DNA of 64,000 bases, taken from Candidatus Hydrogenedentota bacterium (GTDB lineage Bacteria; Hydrogenedentota; Hydrogenedentia; Hydrogenedentales; JAEUWI01). Numbering within the stretch: position 1 is the stretch's first letter; every line of letters begins with the position of its first letter. Both the position numbers and the translations under genes were made by a program. Positions 8,925-18,388 of this stretch are shown one piece after another. Under the pieces are notes generated by a model, which was not told where the DNA came from, made no database searches, and saw only the letters and a list, made by a program, of their open reading frames with translations. The DNA is taken from the NCBI GenBank assembly GCA_016182605.1, contig JACPGE010000024.1:47252-111251 (forward strand), read 5' to 3'.

Positions 8925-10283
8925 TCATTCGTGGCGAAGCGCCTCGACGGGATCCATATTGGCCGCGCGAATGGCCGGATAGATGCCGAATACCACACCG
9001 ACGAGGGCGGAGATGGTGAACGCCATCGCCGGCGACCACAATGTGACAATGGTGGGCATTTCCGCAAACAACTCGATGAAGATCGGAATCGCGATCCCGA
9101 GTACCACGCCTATGATGCCGCCAAAGGCCGAGAGGATGACCGTTTCCACCAGGAACTGCGTGATGATATCGCTGCGTTTCGCGCCGAGCGCGCGCCGGAT
9201 GCCAATCTCCCGCGTACGCTCGGTCACGCTCGCAAGCATGATGTTCATGATGCCGATACCGCCGACGAGAAGCGAGAGCGCCGCGATGCCGCCGAGTACG
9301 ATATTGAAGATCTGGTTCTGACGCTCCGCCGCGTGCAGCAGCTTCAGCGGCACCATGATCTTGTAGTCTTTCTTCTTCCGGTCTTTCGCAAGCACGCGTT
9401 CCACCACAAGCGAGGTTTCGAGCAGTTTGCCCAGATCATCGACCTGCACCGTGACCTCGTGCAGTTCGACCCGTTCGGCGGACATGGCCCCGCTGGAGCG
9501 CTCGAAGATCACCTCGCCGTAGCGTTCCTTGGCCGTTGTCAGCGGAATGAAAAGCCGGTTGGCTTCCTCTGCACCATCCTCGCCACTCCGTGACACTTCC
9601 AGTCCCAGTTCAGCCCGGGAGGCCTTTGCCGCCATGACGCCGATGACCTTGTAGTACTTCTGACCCACATGAACCTGACGCCCCACGGGCTGCGACATGG
9701 GAAAAAGTTCTTCCGCCATGTCCGCGCTCAACACGCAAACATTGGCCTTGGAATCCAGTTCGACCCGGTTGAAAAAGCGGCCCTTTTGAACCGGGTGATT
9801 GTTGACCTCGGGATACCAGGAGACCGTGCCAAACACGTCGCAGGCCACCCGTTTGCCGCCATGCCACACGTCCTTGCGCACCTTCCGCGCCGGCACCTTC
9901 ACCTTCACCCCGGGTATCGTCTCCGTGATCCGGTCCACATCCTTGTAGGTAATCCCGTACTCCGCAATCCAGGAGGTTTCCGCGGAACTGCGCTTCTCGT
10001 CGGGGGGCTTCACGCTTTCAATAATGATGTTGTGACTGCCCAGTTTGCGAATTTGATCGAGGGCCTCATACTTCGCGCCCTCCCCGATCGCCAGCATGGA
10101 TATCACCGAGGCGACGCCAAACACGATCCCAAGCGCCGTGAGGAAGGAACGCAGCCGGTGGTTCCAGATACTCTTGAAGCCGAGACGCACGGTTCCCTTG
10201 AGCCGCGAGGGCGCAAGCGGGTGGCTGCCCACGAAGTTACGCGGCAGCGCATTAATTGTAGATATCTGACTCAACTTGTCCAT
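8925..10283 (-). CDS. MacB/FtsX-type ABC transporter permease
   Basis: The 452-residue membrane subunit of a type VII (MacB/LolCDE-like) ABC exporter. One transmembrane helix near residues 45-65 (FLTALGIVFGVASVISML) is followed by a large periplasmic domain (about 70-320), then three helices. The FtsX signature lies before the last two (IMNIMLASVTERTREIGIRRALGA) and DPVEALRHE closes the protein. MacB-type pumps act mechanically from the periplasm together with an adaptor and a TolC partner, all encoded directly upstream. This start overlaps the ATPase stop by about 30 bases, which suggests translational coupling. The substrate (macrolide, peptide, siderophore or lipid-linked compound) cannot be read from sequence. 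Confidence 0.9.
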   Translation of the reverse strand: MDKLSQISTINALPRNFVGSHPLAPSRLKGTVRLGFKSIWNHRLRSFLTALGIVFGVASVISMLAIGEGAKYEALDQIRKLGSHNIIIESVKPPDEKRSSAETSWIAEYGITYKDVDRITETIPGVKVKVPARKVRKDVWHGGKRVACDVFGTVSWYPEVNNHPVQKGRFFNRVELDSKANVCVLSADMAEELFPMSQPVGRQVHVGQKYYKVIGVMAAKASRAELGLEVSRSGEDGAEEANRLFIPLTTAKERYGEVIFERSSGAMSAERVELHEVTVQVDDLGKLLETSLVVERVLAKDRKKKDYKIMVPLKLLHAAERQNQIFNIVLGGIAALSLLVGGIGIMNIMLASVTERTREIGIRRALGAKRSDIITQFLVETVILSAFGGIIGVVLGIAIPIFIELFAEMPTIVTLWSPAMAFTISALVGVVFGIYPAIRAANMDPVEALRHE

Positions 10284-10941
10284 CGCGTAACCGAACTACG
10301 CGCCGCGCGCGTTTGCCAACTTCGTCTTCGTGGGTGACCACAATGAGCGTCTTTCCCTGATCGTGCAACGCGTCAAAAAGCTCCAATATCTCTGTGCCGG
10401 ACGCCGTATCAAGATTCCCGGTGGGCTCATCCGCAAGCAACACCAGCGGATTCGCAGCAAGGGCGCGCGCAATGCCGACACGCTGCTGTTGGCCACCGCT
10501 GAGCTCGTAGGGCCGGTGGTGCGTGCGCGATTCCAGCCCAACCAGCGCCGCCAGTTCCAGGGCGATGGTACGGCGCTCCTCCTCCGGGGCGCCCTGGTAA
10601 AACAGCGGCACCTCAATGTTCTCCAGAACGCTCAACTGTTGGATGAGATTGTAGGATTGAAAAACAAAGCCTATGTGACGGCCGCGAATCGCGGAGAGCG
10701 TGTCGTCATCGTGATCGGAAACGTTGTCGCCACCCAGGAGATAGCGGCCCGACGTGGGGCGATCCAGGCAACCCAGCAGATTGAGCATGGTGGACTTGCC
10801 ACAGCCCGACGGGCCCATGACCGCCACATAGCCCCCCTCTTCAATGTCGAGGTTGATGCACTTCAACGCATCCACTTCGAGATCGCCCATGCGATAGGAC
10901 TTGCGGACGTCTTCAAGACGGACAATGGGGTGCGTGCTCAT
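10252..10941 (-). CDS. LolD/MacB-type ABC transporter ATPase
   Basis: A 229-residue soluble nucleotide-binding subunit that powers the neighbouring permease. It carries Walker [10 protein letters not shown], the Q-loop FVFQSYNL, the signature LSGGQQQR, Walker [12 protein letters not shown] and the H-loop VVTHED. Spacing and the GNLD extension are typical of the MacB/LolD/FtsE branch. It starts 18 bases after the adaptor stop and its 3' end overlaps the permease start. Confidence 0.94.
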   Translation of the reverse strand: MSTHPIVRLEDVRKSYRMGDLEVDALKCINLDIEEGGYVAVMGPSGCGKSTMLNLLGCLDRPTSGRYLLGGDNVSDHDDDTLSAIRGRHIGFVFQSYNLIQQLSVLENIEVPLFYQGAPEEERRTIALELAALVGLESRTHHRPYELSGGQQQRVGIARALAANPLVLLADEPTGNLDTASGTEILELFDALHDQGKTLIVVTHEDEVGKRARRVVRLRDGQVESDIYN

Positions 10942-10959
10942 TGGGGTGCGTTCCTGTGC

Positions 10960-13095
10960 TCATGCATCGGGGGGACCGGGCGCAGCATCCACTGCGGGCG
11001 CTTCCTCGGTGGCTTCCGTGTCTCCGGCGTCCTCGGTCTCGTCGCTCTCGAAGCCGTCCCAATCCTTGTCCTTGCCGGCGGCATCGGGATCGCTGTCGCT
11101 TTCGAGCGGCCGGAGCAATACTTCGTCGCCTTCGTCCAGCCCCGTCTTGATCTCGACGTAAAGATCGTTGAACTGGCCTGTTTCCACCTTCCGCTTTTCG
11201 CCACTCGACAGAAAGACGATGTGGTCCTCCTTCTCCGTGGTCACGGCCTGCACCGGAACATAGAGAACGTTCTTCAGCTCGGTCACAAAAATCTCAACTT
11301 CGGCGGTCATCCCCGGCTTGAGCCAATCATAGGTGCCGTCAATCGCAATGGTGGTCTTGTAGACCTTCAGATCCGGATTCATCCAGCGGTTTTCGGAATC
11401 AGGCAGCACACTGACTTTCATAACCTCGCCAACCAGTTCCTCGTTCGGAAAGGCCTCGACGCTGATACGGGCCCGCTGCCCCTTCTTGATCTGCTTGATG
11501 GCGGATTCATGCACCTGAACCGTAATGGCCATCTTGGTAATGTCCGGAATGGTGAGAATGGTCTGGTTCTCCCAGACTGCGGTGCCTTCGCGAATGGGGT
11601 CCTGGCGCCAATATTGTTCTTCACCGCCATAGACCACCAGACCTTCCACCTCGGCCGTGATCGTGCACTTGTCGAGCTGCTCCTGCAAGTCCTTGCGGGA
11701 TTCCTCCTGCACTTTGAAGCGGGCAAGCGAAGCGTCCGAACTGACTTTCGCGTTGACCAGTTTTGTGTCGGTCTCCTTGCGGGTTCGATCAAGCACACGC
11801 AACGCCTCTTCAAACTCGCTGTACTTTTCTTCGGCCATCTTCGGGAATTCATACTGGAAGAACAGGTCGGAGGTGGATTTCTTCGATGCCAGATTGCTCT
11901 CGCGGCGGCGCACGCTCATCCGCGCCTTGATCACGTCGGTCTCGGTCACAAAATCGCTCTTGAAGAGCTTCTCGTTCCCCTCCAACTCCTGCTTGGCCGT
12001 GGTGAGTTCTTCCTCTTCCAGCAGAATCTCCGAAAGCTGGGTCGTGCGCTTCTGTTCCGCCTCGCCGCCGAGACGGTTGTCTTTCGCGAGGCTCAGAAAG
12101 TCAATGGGCTTGAAGGTCAGGATAAAGGCTTCTTGGTCAACAATGCTTGCCTCTGCGTTCCTTGCCTCGGTTTCAAAGACGGCCTTGGCCGCCTCAAGCT
12201 CCGAAGTCAGGGTCTGTTTGCGTTGCTGCGCCTCGTCGTTCTCCGCCTTGAGCTTATCAACCTCTTCCTTGTCCTTCGGTTCCAGTTCGAGGGACGCGGG
12301 CGGCGGCGCAGGTTCCCCTTCGCCCTCCGAACTCGCAGAAGGCACAGGTTCAAGCTTCTTTGAGCTGTTTTTGGTGCGTGCCTTCTCTTCCGCGCGGATT
12401 TCGGCCAGCTTTGCAGCCTTGTCCTGCGCTTCTTTCAGCGCCCGATCATAGGCTTCCTGCTTCAGCGTGGCGTCCAGTTCCGTTTCCTTCAAAAGGGCGG
12501 CACGTTCCCGAGCCTTTTCCGCGGCGCCCAACGCAACGCGCTGGCGGGTGAGTTCCGCAACGAGCACCTCGGCCAGCGGCTCCCCGATGTACTTCTTTAC
12601 CTCCATCCCTTTGAACTTCACATCGCGCTCGGCCTTCTTGATCTCGCTCGTGTTGTCTTCCTGCTGGATCTGAAGTTTCTGCCGCGCCTCGGAGAGATCG
12701 GCCTTGGCCTGCTGATACTCGATTTCCTGCTGCCGCTGCCGCTCCTCCAGTTCGCCCGCATCGAGCTTGACGATGACAAGATTTTTCTCGATATCTTCCT
12801 TGGTAATGCGATGGCCTTCTTCGATGAGGGAAACGATCTTGGTTTCCCGGCCTTTGACCTCGTTCTTGATATAGAGCGGCTCCTGGGACTCCGCGCTCCC
12901 CCCTTCGATCACCGTAATGGGGATGTTCCCCCGCTTCAGGGTGTAGGTGGCCCCGGCGGCTCCGTTCGGCGATGTCTCCTCTCCCCCGCTGCGCAGTCGC
13001 CACGCAACAACGAGCACGATCACAACCGCAACGGGCACGAGCACGCGCGGGCGAAAGAAACGGCCCCAGCCCTTAGCTCGGGTTGCTTGTGACAT
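10960..13095 (-). CDS. HlyD/MacA-type periplasmic adaptor with very long coiled coil
   Basis: The membrane-fusion subunit of the efflux system, 711 residues from the ATG at 13095, which has GGAGGAG 8 bases upstream. One N-terminal transmembrane anchor (VLVPVAVVIVLVVAW, about 20-35) precedes a lipoyl/barrel half (VIEGGSAESQEPLYIKNEV). Then comes an unusually long Glu/Lys/Ala-rich coiled-coil region (about 95-470) containing a Ser/Pro/Glu-rich break. The returning lipoyl and beta-barrel domains follow (VEGLVVYGG, GQRARISVEAFP, GMTAEVEIFV, VPVQAVTT), and the C-terminus is acidic. MacA/HlyD adaptors are usually 350-480 residues, so the hairpin is probably longer than normal. It overlaps the outer-membrane gene by 23 bases. 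Confidence 0.88.
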   Translation of the reverse strand: MSQATRAKGWGRFFRPRVLVPVAVVIVLVVAWRLRSGGEETSPNGAAGATYTLKRGNIPITVIEGGSAESQEPLYIKNEVKGRETKIVSLIEEGHRITKEDIEKNLVIVKLDAGELEERQRQQEIEYQQAKADLSEARQKLQIQQEDNTSEIKKAERDVKFKGMEVKKYIGEPLAEVLVAELTRQRVALGAAEKARERAALLKETELDATLKQEAYDRALKEAQDKAAKLAEIRAEEKARTKNSSKKLEPVPSASSEGEGEPAPPPASLELEPKDKEEVDKLKAENDEAQQRKQTLTSELEAAKAVFETEARNAEASIVDQEAFILTFKPIDFLSLAKDNRLGGEAEQKRTTQLSEILLEEEELTTAKQELEGNEKLFKSDFVTETDVIKARMSVRRRESNLASKKSTSDLFFQYEFPKMAEEKYSEFEEALRVLDRTRKETDTKLVNAKVSSDASLARFKVQEESRKDLQEQLDKCTITAEVEGLVVYGGEEQYWRQDPIREGTAVWENQTILTIPDITKMAITVQVHESAIKQIKKGQRARISVEAFPNEELVGEVMKVSVLPDSENRWMNPDLKVYKTTIAIDGTYDWLKPGMTAEVEIFVTELKNVLYVPVQAVTTEKEDHIVFLSSGEKRKVETGQFNDLYVEIKTGLDEGDEVLLRPLESDSDPDAAGKDKDWDGFESDETEDAGDTEATEEAPAVDAAPGPPDA

Positions 13096-14944
13096 CCTGG
13101 ATCTCCTCCCATTGTCCATCGGGCTTGATATAGAGAATGCCCATGTCGCGCCAGAGACTGAGATTGGCGATGGTATGATCGACCAGGGCCCGGGAGACGC
13201 TGTTCTGCGCGGCGATCCGGTCGTTCTCCGCGTCTACGCGGTCGTTCGCAGTGCCTTGGCCTATTTCGAGGAGCAACTGTTGCTCAAGCACGCGGCGTTC
13301 ACTCAGCTCCAGCGAACTCACTTGAATGTCATAGGTCGTCCGCGCCTGCTCCAATTCGCGCCAGGCGCGCCGGACCGCAAGCCGGATCCCATCTTCGAAC
13401 TCTTCCAGGTCGCGCTCCGATCGCTCATACGAGATCAGGGCGGCCCGGTATTCATTCCGCACCGCGGTCCGGTTCAATTTCGGATCGACATCCAGACCGA
13501 TGTTCCACGCGTAGTGCTTGAAGTCGAGTTCCTGAAAGCGGTCGCCTTCGGGGCTCTCCACACGGGCCCCGGCAATCAACGCAATGTCCGGCTTGAGCCC
13601 GTCAGAGGCAATCTTAAGCTGGCGTTCCACATCCTGCAACTGATCGATGCGCGTGTAGTAATCCAGGCGCGCATTGAATGCGACCTGTACCGCATCTTCG
13701 AGCATAAAGACGGGATCCGCCATGGGCCCACGCTCCAGAATGCGATTCAGTTCGCCCTGATCCAGCACGACCTGTGCGTCGGTCGAAAGACCGAGGCGGA
13801 TCTTGAACTGATCGAGGGCGTCACTATAGCCCTGCGCCGCCGTGACCCAGTTGTTCTCGGCCTGAAGCTGGCCCTGCTTGGTACGGCCCAAGTCGGCCTT
13901 CGTAATCTTGCCGACGTCCGCCTCTGCCGTGGCCCGTTCCAGATCCCGCAAGAAGTTGGTGTAGCCGATATAGTTGTTGCGGACCGTGTCGCGGCTCTGT
14001 ATCACCCGGTAATAATTTGAGGCGATGTCCACCGCAAAAATCGCGCGGAAGCGGGTGAAGTCGCGCATCGCATAGAGCAGGTCGCGCTCCGCCTGGGTAA
14101 ACACCTCTTCCGCCGTGCGGCGGTCCGCGCCGAGAAGGGGCTGCGTGATGGAAGCGATCAGGGCGGAAGTGGTTGCCGTGGCCGGATCGCCGGTAAGGAA
14201 ACGCAGAAAGTTGGACGTGAGCGAAACCGCTACATTCGCCCCGCCGCGCATGAGCATACCAACGCCAAGCGAGGTGCTCCCACTTACACTGCGCTCTTGT
14301 TCGATCGACGTGCCCGCCGTTTCATAGCCAAGCACCTCGGCGGCGTCGACGATGTCCGCATACGCCTGCAACAGCGTGGCCGAGGAACCTGTGAGCCCCG
14401 TGGCGCTGTCACTGAAATCCCGCAACAGTCCGGGAACATTCGTCTTTGTGACGTCCACGGCTTCCGCGTTCAACGCCACGCTCCCGCGGCCGGAAAAGGC
14501 CGGGCGGTACTGCTGGCGCACCCCGGTAAAGTTCAGGGCTTGCAGGTACAACGCTTCTTTGCGGTTCTGGTATTCGCGGCTGTTGTTGACCGCCAGTTCC
14601 AGCGCCTTCTCCAGGGAAATGATGGCGGCCCCAACCTCCTTTTCCCCCGCCGCCCCCAGGTACTCATCGATATCCGACTCTCCAACCGTGGGGTACCCCT
14701 CAAAGGAAAGTTCGGGTTGCGCCAGGTCGTAGGCCAGGGGACTGCCGGGAACTTCCTTGGAGACCTTATCGAGGAGCCCGTAGACCTCCGTGTCGGCACG
14801 TTCCCTGGCCTGCGTGGTCGTGCAGCCAGAGAAGGCTGTGCCCGCAATGAGGCACAGTCCGAGGGCTGCGAAGGCGCCGCTGCCCCGATAGAGGCACGCA
14901 AGAAATCCCGGTTTCAGCGCGATACGGCGTGAAATCTGGTCCAC
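13073..14944 (-). CDS. TolC-like outer-membrane efflux factor, probable lipoprotein
   Basis: The first gene of the efflux operon, 623 residues. It starts at GTG (14944) with AAGGAG 8 bases upstream. A hydrophobic segment (about 24-38) ends in AFSGC, a plausible lipobox with Cys41 as the lipidated residue. The body is rich in long amphipathic helices with the outer-membrane-efflux-protein pattern repeated twice (ISLEKALELAVNNSREYQNRKE; the second repeat near MLEDAVQVAFNARLDYYTRI), as expected for a trimeric TolC-type channel. It would complete the export path of the adaptor, ATPase and permease that follow. Confidence 0.86.
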   Translation of the reverse strand: MDQISRRIALKPGFLACLYRGSGAFAALGLCLIAGTAFSGCTTTQARERADTEVYGLLDKVSKEVPGSPLAYDLAQPELSFEGYPTVGESDIDEYLGAAGEKEVGAAIISLEKALELAVNNSREYQNRKEALYLQALNFTGVRQQYRPAFSGRGSVALNAEAVDVTKTNVPGLLRDFSDSATGLTGSSATLLQAYADIVDAAEVLGYETAGTSIEQERSVSGSTSLGVGMLMRGGANVAVSLTSNFLRFLTGDPATATTSALIASITQPLLGADRRTAEEVFTQAERDLLYAMRDFTRFRAIFAVDIASNYYRVIQSRDTVRNNYIGYTNFLRDLERATAEADVGKITKADLGRTKQGQLQAENNWVTAAQGYSDALDQFKIRLGLSTDAQVVLDQGELNRILERGPMADPVFMLEDAVQVAFNARLDYYTRIDQLQDVERQLKIASDGLKPDIALIAGARVESPEGDRFQELDFKHYAWNIGLDVDPKLNRTAVRNEYRAALISYERSERDLEEFEDGIRLAVRRAWRELEQARTTYDIQVSSLELSERRVLEQQLLLEIGQGTANDRVDAENDRIAAQNSVSRALVDHTIANLSLWRDMGILYIKPDGQWEEIQDVTSNPS

Positions 14945-15204
14945 CGGAGCTACTCCTTCGCGATAGTGTGACGAAGCGGCCTGCGAAGCTTCACCCAGAG
15001 GGTGCGAGCCCTATTAAGAACCGTTCGTAAACACACGGTTTCCGGCTGCGCCCGGTCATGGCCCGGCTCATTGCCAGAATAATGTGATTTCAGGGAAAGA
15101 ACGATCAAACTTGTGAGAAAGTAGACCCGGCCCAGGGGCGTCTGGTTACCCGCCGAATTCAAATAGGACATGCACGTACGGGGGCAGGACTCAGCCCCGG
15201 GGCC

Positions 15205-16134
15205 CTATTGCGCCACCCCAAAATAAACCCGAATAGCCCGCACATCCTGATCGATGGCACGCACCAGCGCTTCGTGACTTTCAAACTTCTTCTCGCCCCG
15301 AATCCGGGCGTGAAATTCCACTTCCACCTCCTTCCCCACCAGATCGCCCGCATAGTCCAGCAGGTGCGCCTCCACCATCGGCTCATCATGCCGGATCGTC
15401 GGCGCAATGCCCACGTTGACTGCGGCGTGATGGGCCGCTCCGTCCACAAAGGCAATGGCCGCATAGATGCCAAAGGCCGGGAGCGCACAATTTCCGGGAT
15501 GAATGTTGGCCGTTGGAAAACCGAGTTGGACCCCCATCCCGCGCCCGCGGATGACCGCGCCGCGAATCGCATATTTCCTGCGCAGGAGCCGCTCCACATC
15601 CTCCAGATCGCCCTGGAGTATCCGTTCCCGAATCAGCGTGCTGCTGACGCGTTCCCCCTGAAGGATAAGCGGGGGCACTTCCTTCACCGCGAAACCGCAG
15701 CCGGGTGCAGCGGCGGCGAGGTACGCGTAGTTGCCTTGGGCGCCTTTTCCGAACGAGAAGTCATGGCCCACGATGATGTGCTGCGCCTGGCAACGCTTAA
15801 GAACAATCTCTTCGAGGAAATCCCGACGGTCCATGGCGGCAACGGAGGCCTCGAACGGCAGAATGAAGCAGGTCTCGATGCCGCATTCGGCAATCAATTC
15901 CAGTTTCTTCTTCAGTGTCGTGAGAATATTCGGGGCGTGGGCGGGCGTGAAATACTGGCGCGGATGAGGGTCAAGCGTCATCAGCGCCGGTGTGCCGCCG
16001 CATCGGTGCGCCGTGGAACAGACTTCATCAATGATGCGCTGATGGCCGAGGTGAACCCCGTCGAAGCTGCCAATGGTCAATACCAGACTCGTGAAAGATT
16101 CCGTGACCGTTCGCACATCTTCGAAAATCCGCAT
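15205..16134 (-). CDS. ribF: RibF bifunctional riboflavin kinase/FAD synthetase
   Basis: This 309-residue enzyme converts riboflavin to FMN and then FAD. The N-terminal FMN adenylyltransferase domain carries GSFDGVHLGHQRII, with the nucleotidyl-transferase HxGH signature, and VGHDFSFGKGAQG. The C-terminal flavokinase domain carries GRGMGVQLGFPTANI, with the conserved PTAN. It is the last gene of the rimP-nusA-infB-ylxP-rbfA-truB-ribF group, 17 bases after truB, the position it holds in many bacteria. I see no convincing terminator in the 260 bases that follow. Confidence 0.96.
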   Translation of the reverse strand: MRIFEDVRTVTESFTSLVLTIGSFDGVHLGHQRIIDEVCSTAHRCGGTPALMTLDPHPRQYFTPAHAPNILTTLKKKLELIAECGIETCFILPFEASVAAMDRRDFLEEIVLKRCQAQHIIVGHDFSFGKGAQGNYAYLAAAAPGCGFAVKEVPPLILQGERVSSTLIRERILQGDLEDVERLLRRKYAIRGAVIRGRGMGVQLGFPTANIHPGNCALPAFGIYAAIAFVDGAAHHAAVNVGIAPTIRHDEPMVEAHLLDYAGDLVGKEVEVEFHARIRGEKKFESHEALVRAIDQDVRAIRVYFGVAQ

Positions 16135-16151
16135 GGTTTCGCCAGAATCCT

Positions 16152-17057
16152 CTAGGCAGTTTGACCCGGAGACAAAAACACCCGTTTCGGCTGGACCATC
16201 GCGCCCATGGGACTCCCATCAACCGTGCCCAGGGCGAGGAGTTGGCCCCGCTTGTCCTGAATCTGCACCCACCCCGTATTCACGGGGCATCCCTCCACCA
16301 TGTGCATGGGCAGCAATACGCCCCCAGTGGCGATGATATTCAGTCCATCCCGCTCCACGATAACACAGGGCAGATCAAGGGCTTCCCCCATCGGTATCAG
16401 ACGGGCATAGACATCGTCCGTGCTTTGCAGTGCCTCCAGGGTGGCTGCGGCCTCGACAGAGTGGCGCCCCACCGCCGTGCGCCGCAACGAGGCCAGCAGC
16501 GCGCCGCACCCGGCCAACTCGCCGAGATCGTGGGCAAGACTCCGTACATAGGTGCCGCTCGTGCAGGCGACCCGCACCTCGGCCTCAGGCTCGGTATAGG
16601 AGAGCACCTCAAATGCGTGCACGGTAACCGTGCGCGCGGGCCGATCGACCACTTCCCCCTTGCGGGCCTTCTTGTACAGCCGCTCTCCCCCGATCTTCAC
16701 CGCGCTGACCATGGGCGGGATCTGCGAAATCACGCCCGTAAAACCGCTGCAAAGCGCCTGTATCTGTTCGCGGGTCAGCGGCGGCACCGGCTTCTCGGCG
16801 ATCAACTCGCCGTCCAAATCGTAGGAACTGCTCTCCTGGCCAAAGCGGATGCGGCCCTGATAGACCTTGTCGAGCCCCGTGAGGTGTTCAGACAGGCGCG
16901 TGGCCTTGCCAATACAAAGTATCAACAGTCCCGTGGCGCCGGGATCGAGCGTGCCCGTATGGCCGACCCGCTTCTGCCGCGTAACCTTCCGGATGCGGTC
17001 CACCACATCATGCGAGGTCATTCCGGCCGGCTTGTCGACAAGAAGGATGCCGGTCAT
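16152..17057 (-). CDS. truB: TruB tRNA pseudouridine-55 synthase
   Basis: A 301-residue enzyme that makes pseudouridine 55 in the T loop of tRNAs. It shows LVDKPAGMTSHDVV at the start and GHTGTLDPGATGLL with the catalytic Asp of the TruB family. The segment VRVACTSGTYVRSLAHDLG is also diagnostic, and a PUA-like C-terminal domain follows from about residue 240. Its ATG overlaps the stop of the rbfA-nrnA fusion (ATGA, 17054-17057). Confidence 0.96.
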   Translation of the reverse strand: MTGILLVDKPAGMTSHDVVDRIRKVTRQKRVGHTGTLDPGATGLLILCIGKATRLSEHLTGLDKVYQGRIRFGQESSSYDLDGELIAEKPVPPLTREQIQALCSGFTGVISQIPPMVSAVKIGGERLYKKARKGEVVDRPARTVTVHAFEVLSYTEPEAEVRVACTSGTYVRSLAHDLGELAGCGALLASLRRTAVGRHSVEAAATLEALQSTDDVYARLIPMGEALDLPCVIVERDGLNIIATGGVLLPMHMVEGCPVNTGWVQIQDKRGQLLALGTVDGSPMGAMVQPKRVFLSPGQTA

Positions 17058-18388
17058 GAGGTGGAACCCAACTCGGTTTCCAGCGCGGCAATCAACGCGG
17101 TCTGCGCCGTCTCCAGATCCATTTGCAGTGTCACCCCCGCCGCCGCGGCATGCCCGCCACCGCCATAGGGCTGAAGAAAATGGGCGGCGTTGAAGGTCTT
17201 CGCGGAACGCACGCTGACTTTGGTGACATCGGGCTCCACACTGGTAAAGAGCAGTCCAACTTCAACCCCCTCGACATTGCGCACGTAATTGACCAGCCCG
17301 TTCAGGTCTTCGCGACTGCCCGCATGCTCGTCCAAATCGGCCTGTGTCACGCACGACCAGGCGACCCGCCCATCAAGGAGGAAGACGGTGCGATCCATTA
17401 CGCTGCGCAGCAGGTGAAACTTGGCGCGCGGCATGGTGTCGAATACTTCACCGCAAATAGCGGCAACATCGATGCCGGTCTCCACGAGGCGCGCCGCAAT
17501 TATATGGGAGCGGGCATTGGTGCTCGAAAAACGATAGCAACCCGTATCGGTAATCTGGGCGACATACGCGCAGTGGGCCGCCTCACGGCTGGGGACAATA
17601 TCGGCGGCCTGGAAGAGATCCGCCACCAGTTCGCCGGCGGCCGCATACGCGGGATCGATATGCCCAATCGTGCCCTGGGGCTCTTTCTCAAGGTGATGAT
17701 CGAGGATCAACACCTTGTCCAGCGGATCGATCCATTCCGCCACCGCGCCGATGCGGTCGAAGCGGGCAACATCGATAATCACAATAAGATCAACCTTCGG
17801 TTTCTCTTCGCCCTTGGCACGGATGCTGGCTGCGCCCGGCAGCGACCGGTACACCGCCGGCACCGGATCGGCCAGAACAAGGTGAATCGCCGTGACGCCC
17901 AGCGCGCGCGCAAGATACGCGAGCGCGAGCATGCTCCCCACGGCGTCACCATCCGGGTTGATGTGGCTCGTGATGAGAATGGTCTTAACGGTGCGAAATT
18001 CTTCCACTACATCGTGGAGCGAAATGGGGTTCATGGGCATGGTCCGTTGTTCTTCGTGTATTTTCTGGAACGTGTCTTCCAGGTGATAGACCTCGTCCAG
18101 CGTGTCATCGGGGAAGAAGCGCACTTCCGGAGTGAACCGGAGCTTGAGGAACTTGCCGATCTCGCGCCGGATCCAGCCGGCCGAATTTTGAAGCGCGATG
18201 AGCGAACTCTTCCGTTCCTTCTCCGAGCCATAGAGGCTCACATAGACATTGGCGTAGCGCAGGTCCGGGGACATGCGCACGTCCATGACCGATACGAATC
18301 CGATTCGGGGATCCTTGAGGCCCTTCAAGAGTAACTTGGCTATTTCCTGCCGTATCAGGGTGGCGACACGGTGTGCTCTTCCTTGCAT
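17054..18388 (-). CDS. rbfA-nrnA: RbfA fused to NrnA-type DHH phosphoesterase
   Basis: One 444-residue frame encodes two proteins normally made separately. Residues 1 to about 115 are ribosome-binding factor A, a KH-like 30S maturation factor (LKDPRIGFVSVMDVRMSPD, FTPEVRFFPDDTLDEVYHLE). After only 10-15 residues comes a DHH/DHHA1 phosphoesterase of the NrnA family, which degrades short RNAs and 3'-phosphoadenosine-5'-phosphate. It carries SHINPDGDAVGS (His142, Asp146, Asp148), Asp206, ILDHHLE (Asp230-His231-His232), Asp281 and GGGGHAAAAG (about 409-418). All expected metal ligands are present. The genes are commonly adjacent in the order rbfA-nrnA-truB. Met117 and Met119 lie at the junction, so an internal start (18040 or 18034) giving free NrnA is possible, but no strong ribosome binding site precedes it. 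Confidence 0.92.
   Translation of the reverse strand: MQGRAHRVATLIRQEIAKLLLKGLKDPRIGFVSVMDVRMSPDLRYANVYVSLYGSEKERKSSLIALQNSAGWIRREIGKFLKLRFTPEVRFFPDDTLDEVYHLEDTFQKIHEEQRTMPMNPISLHDVVEEFRTVKTILITSHINPDGDAVGSMLALAYLARALGVTAIHLVLADPVPAVYRSLPGAASIRAKGEEKPKVDLIVIIDVARFDRIGAVAEWIDPLDKVLILDHHLEKEPQGTIGHIDPAYAAAGELVADLFQAADIVPSREAAHCAYVAQITDTGCYRFSSTNARSHIIAARLVETGIDVAAICGEVFDTMPRAKFHLLRSVMDRTVFLLDGRVAWSCVTQADLDEHAGSREDLNGLVNYVRNVEGVEVGLLFTSVEPDVTKVSVRSAKTFNAAHFLQPYGGGGHAAAAGVTLQMDLETAQTALIAALETELGSTS

Noticed and set aside
10330..12363. 677-aa plus-strand frame opposite the ABC ATPase and adaptor
   Set aside because: Runs antisense across two genes with clear motifs on the minus strand; GC-rich shadow.
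15160..15204. GGGGC...GCCCC hairpin after ribF as terminator
   Set aside because: The stem is only five pairs and no T run follows on the minus strand.
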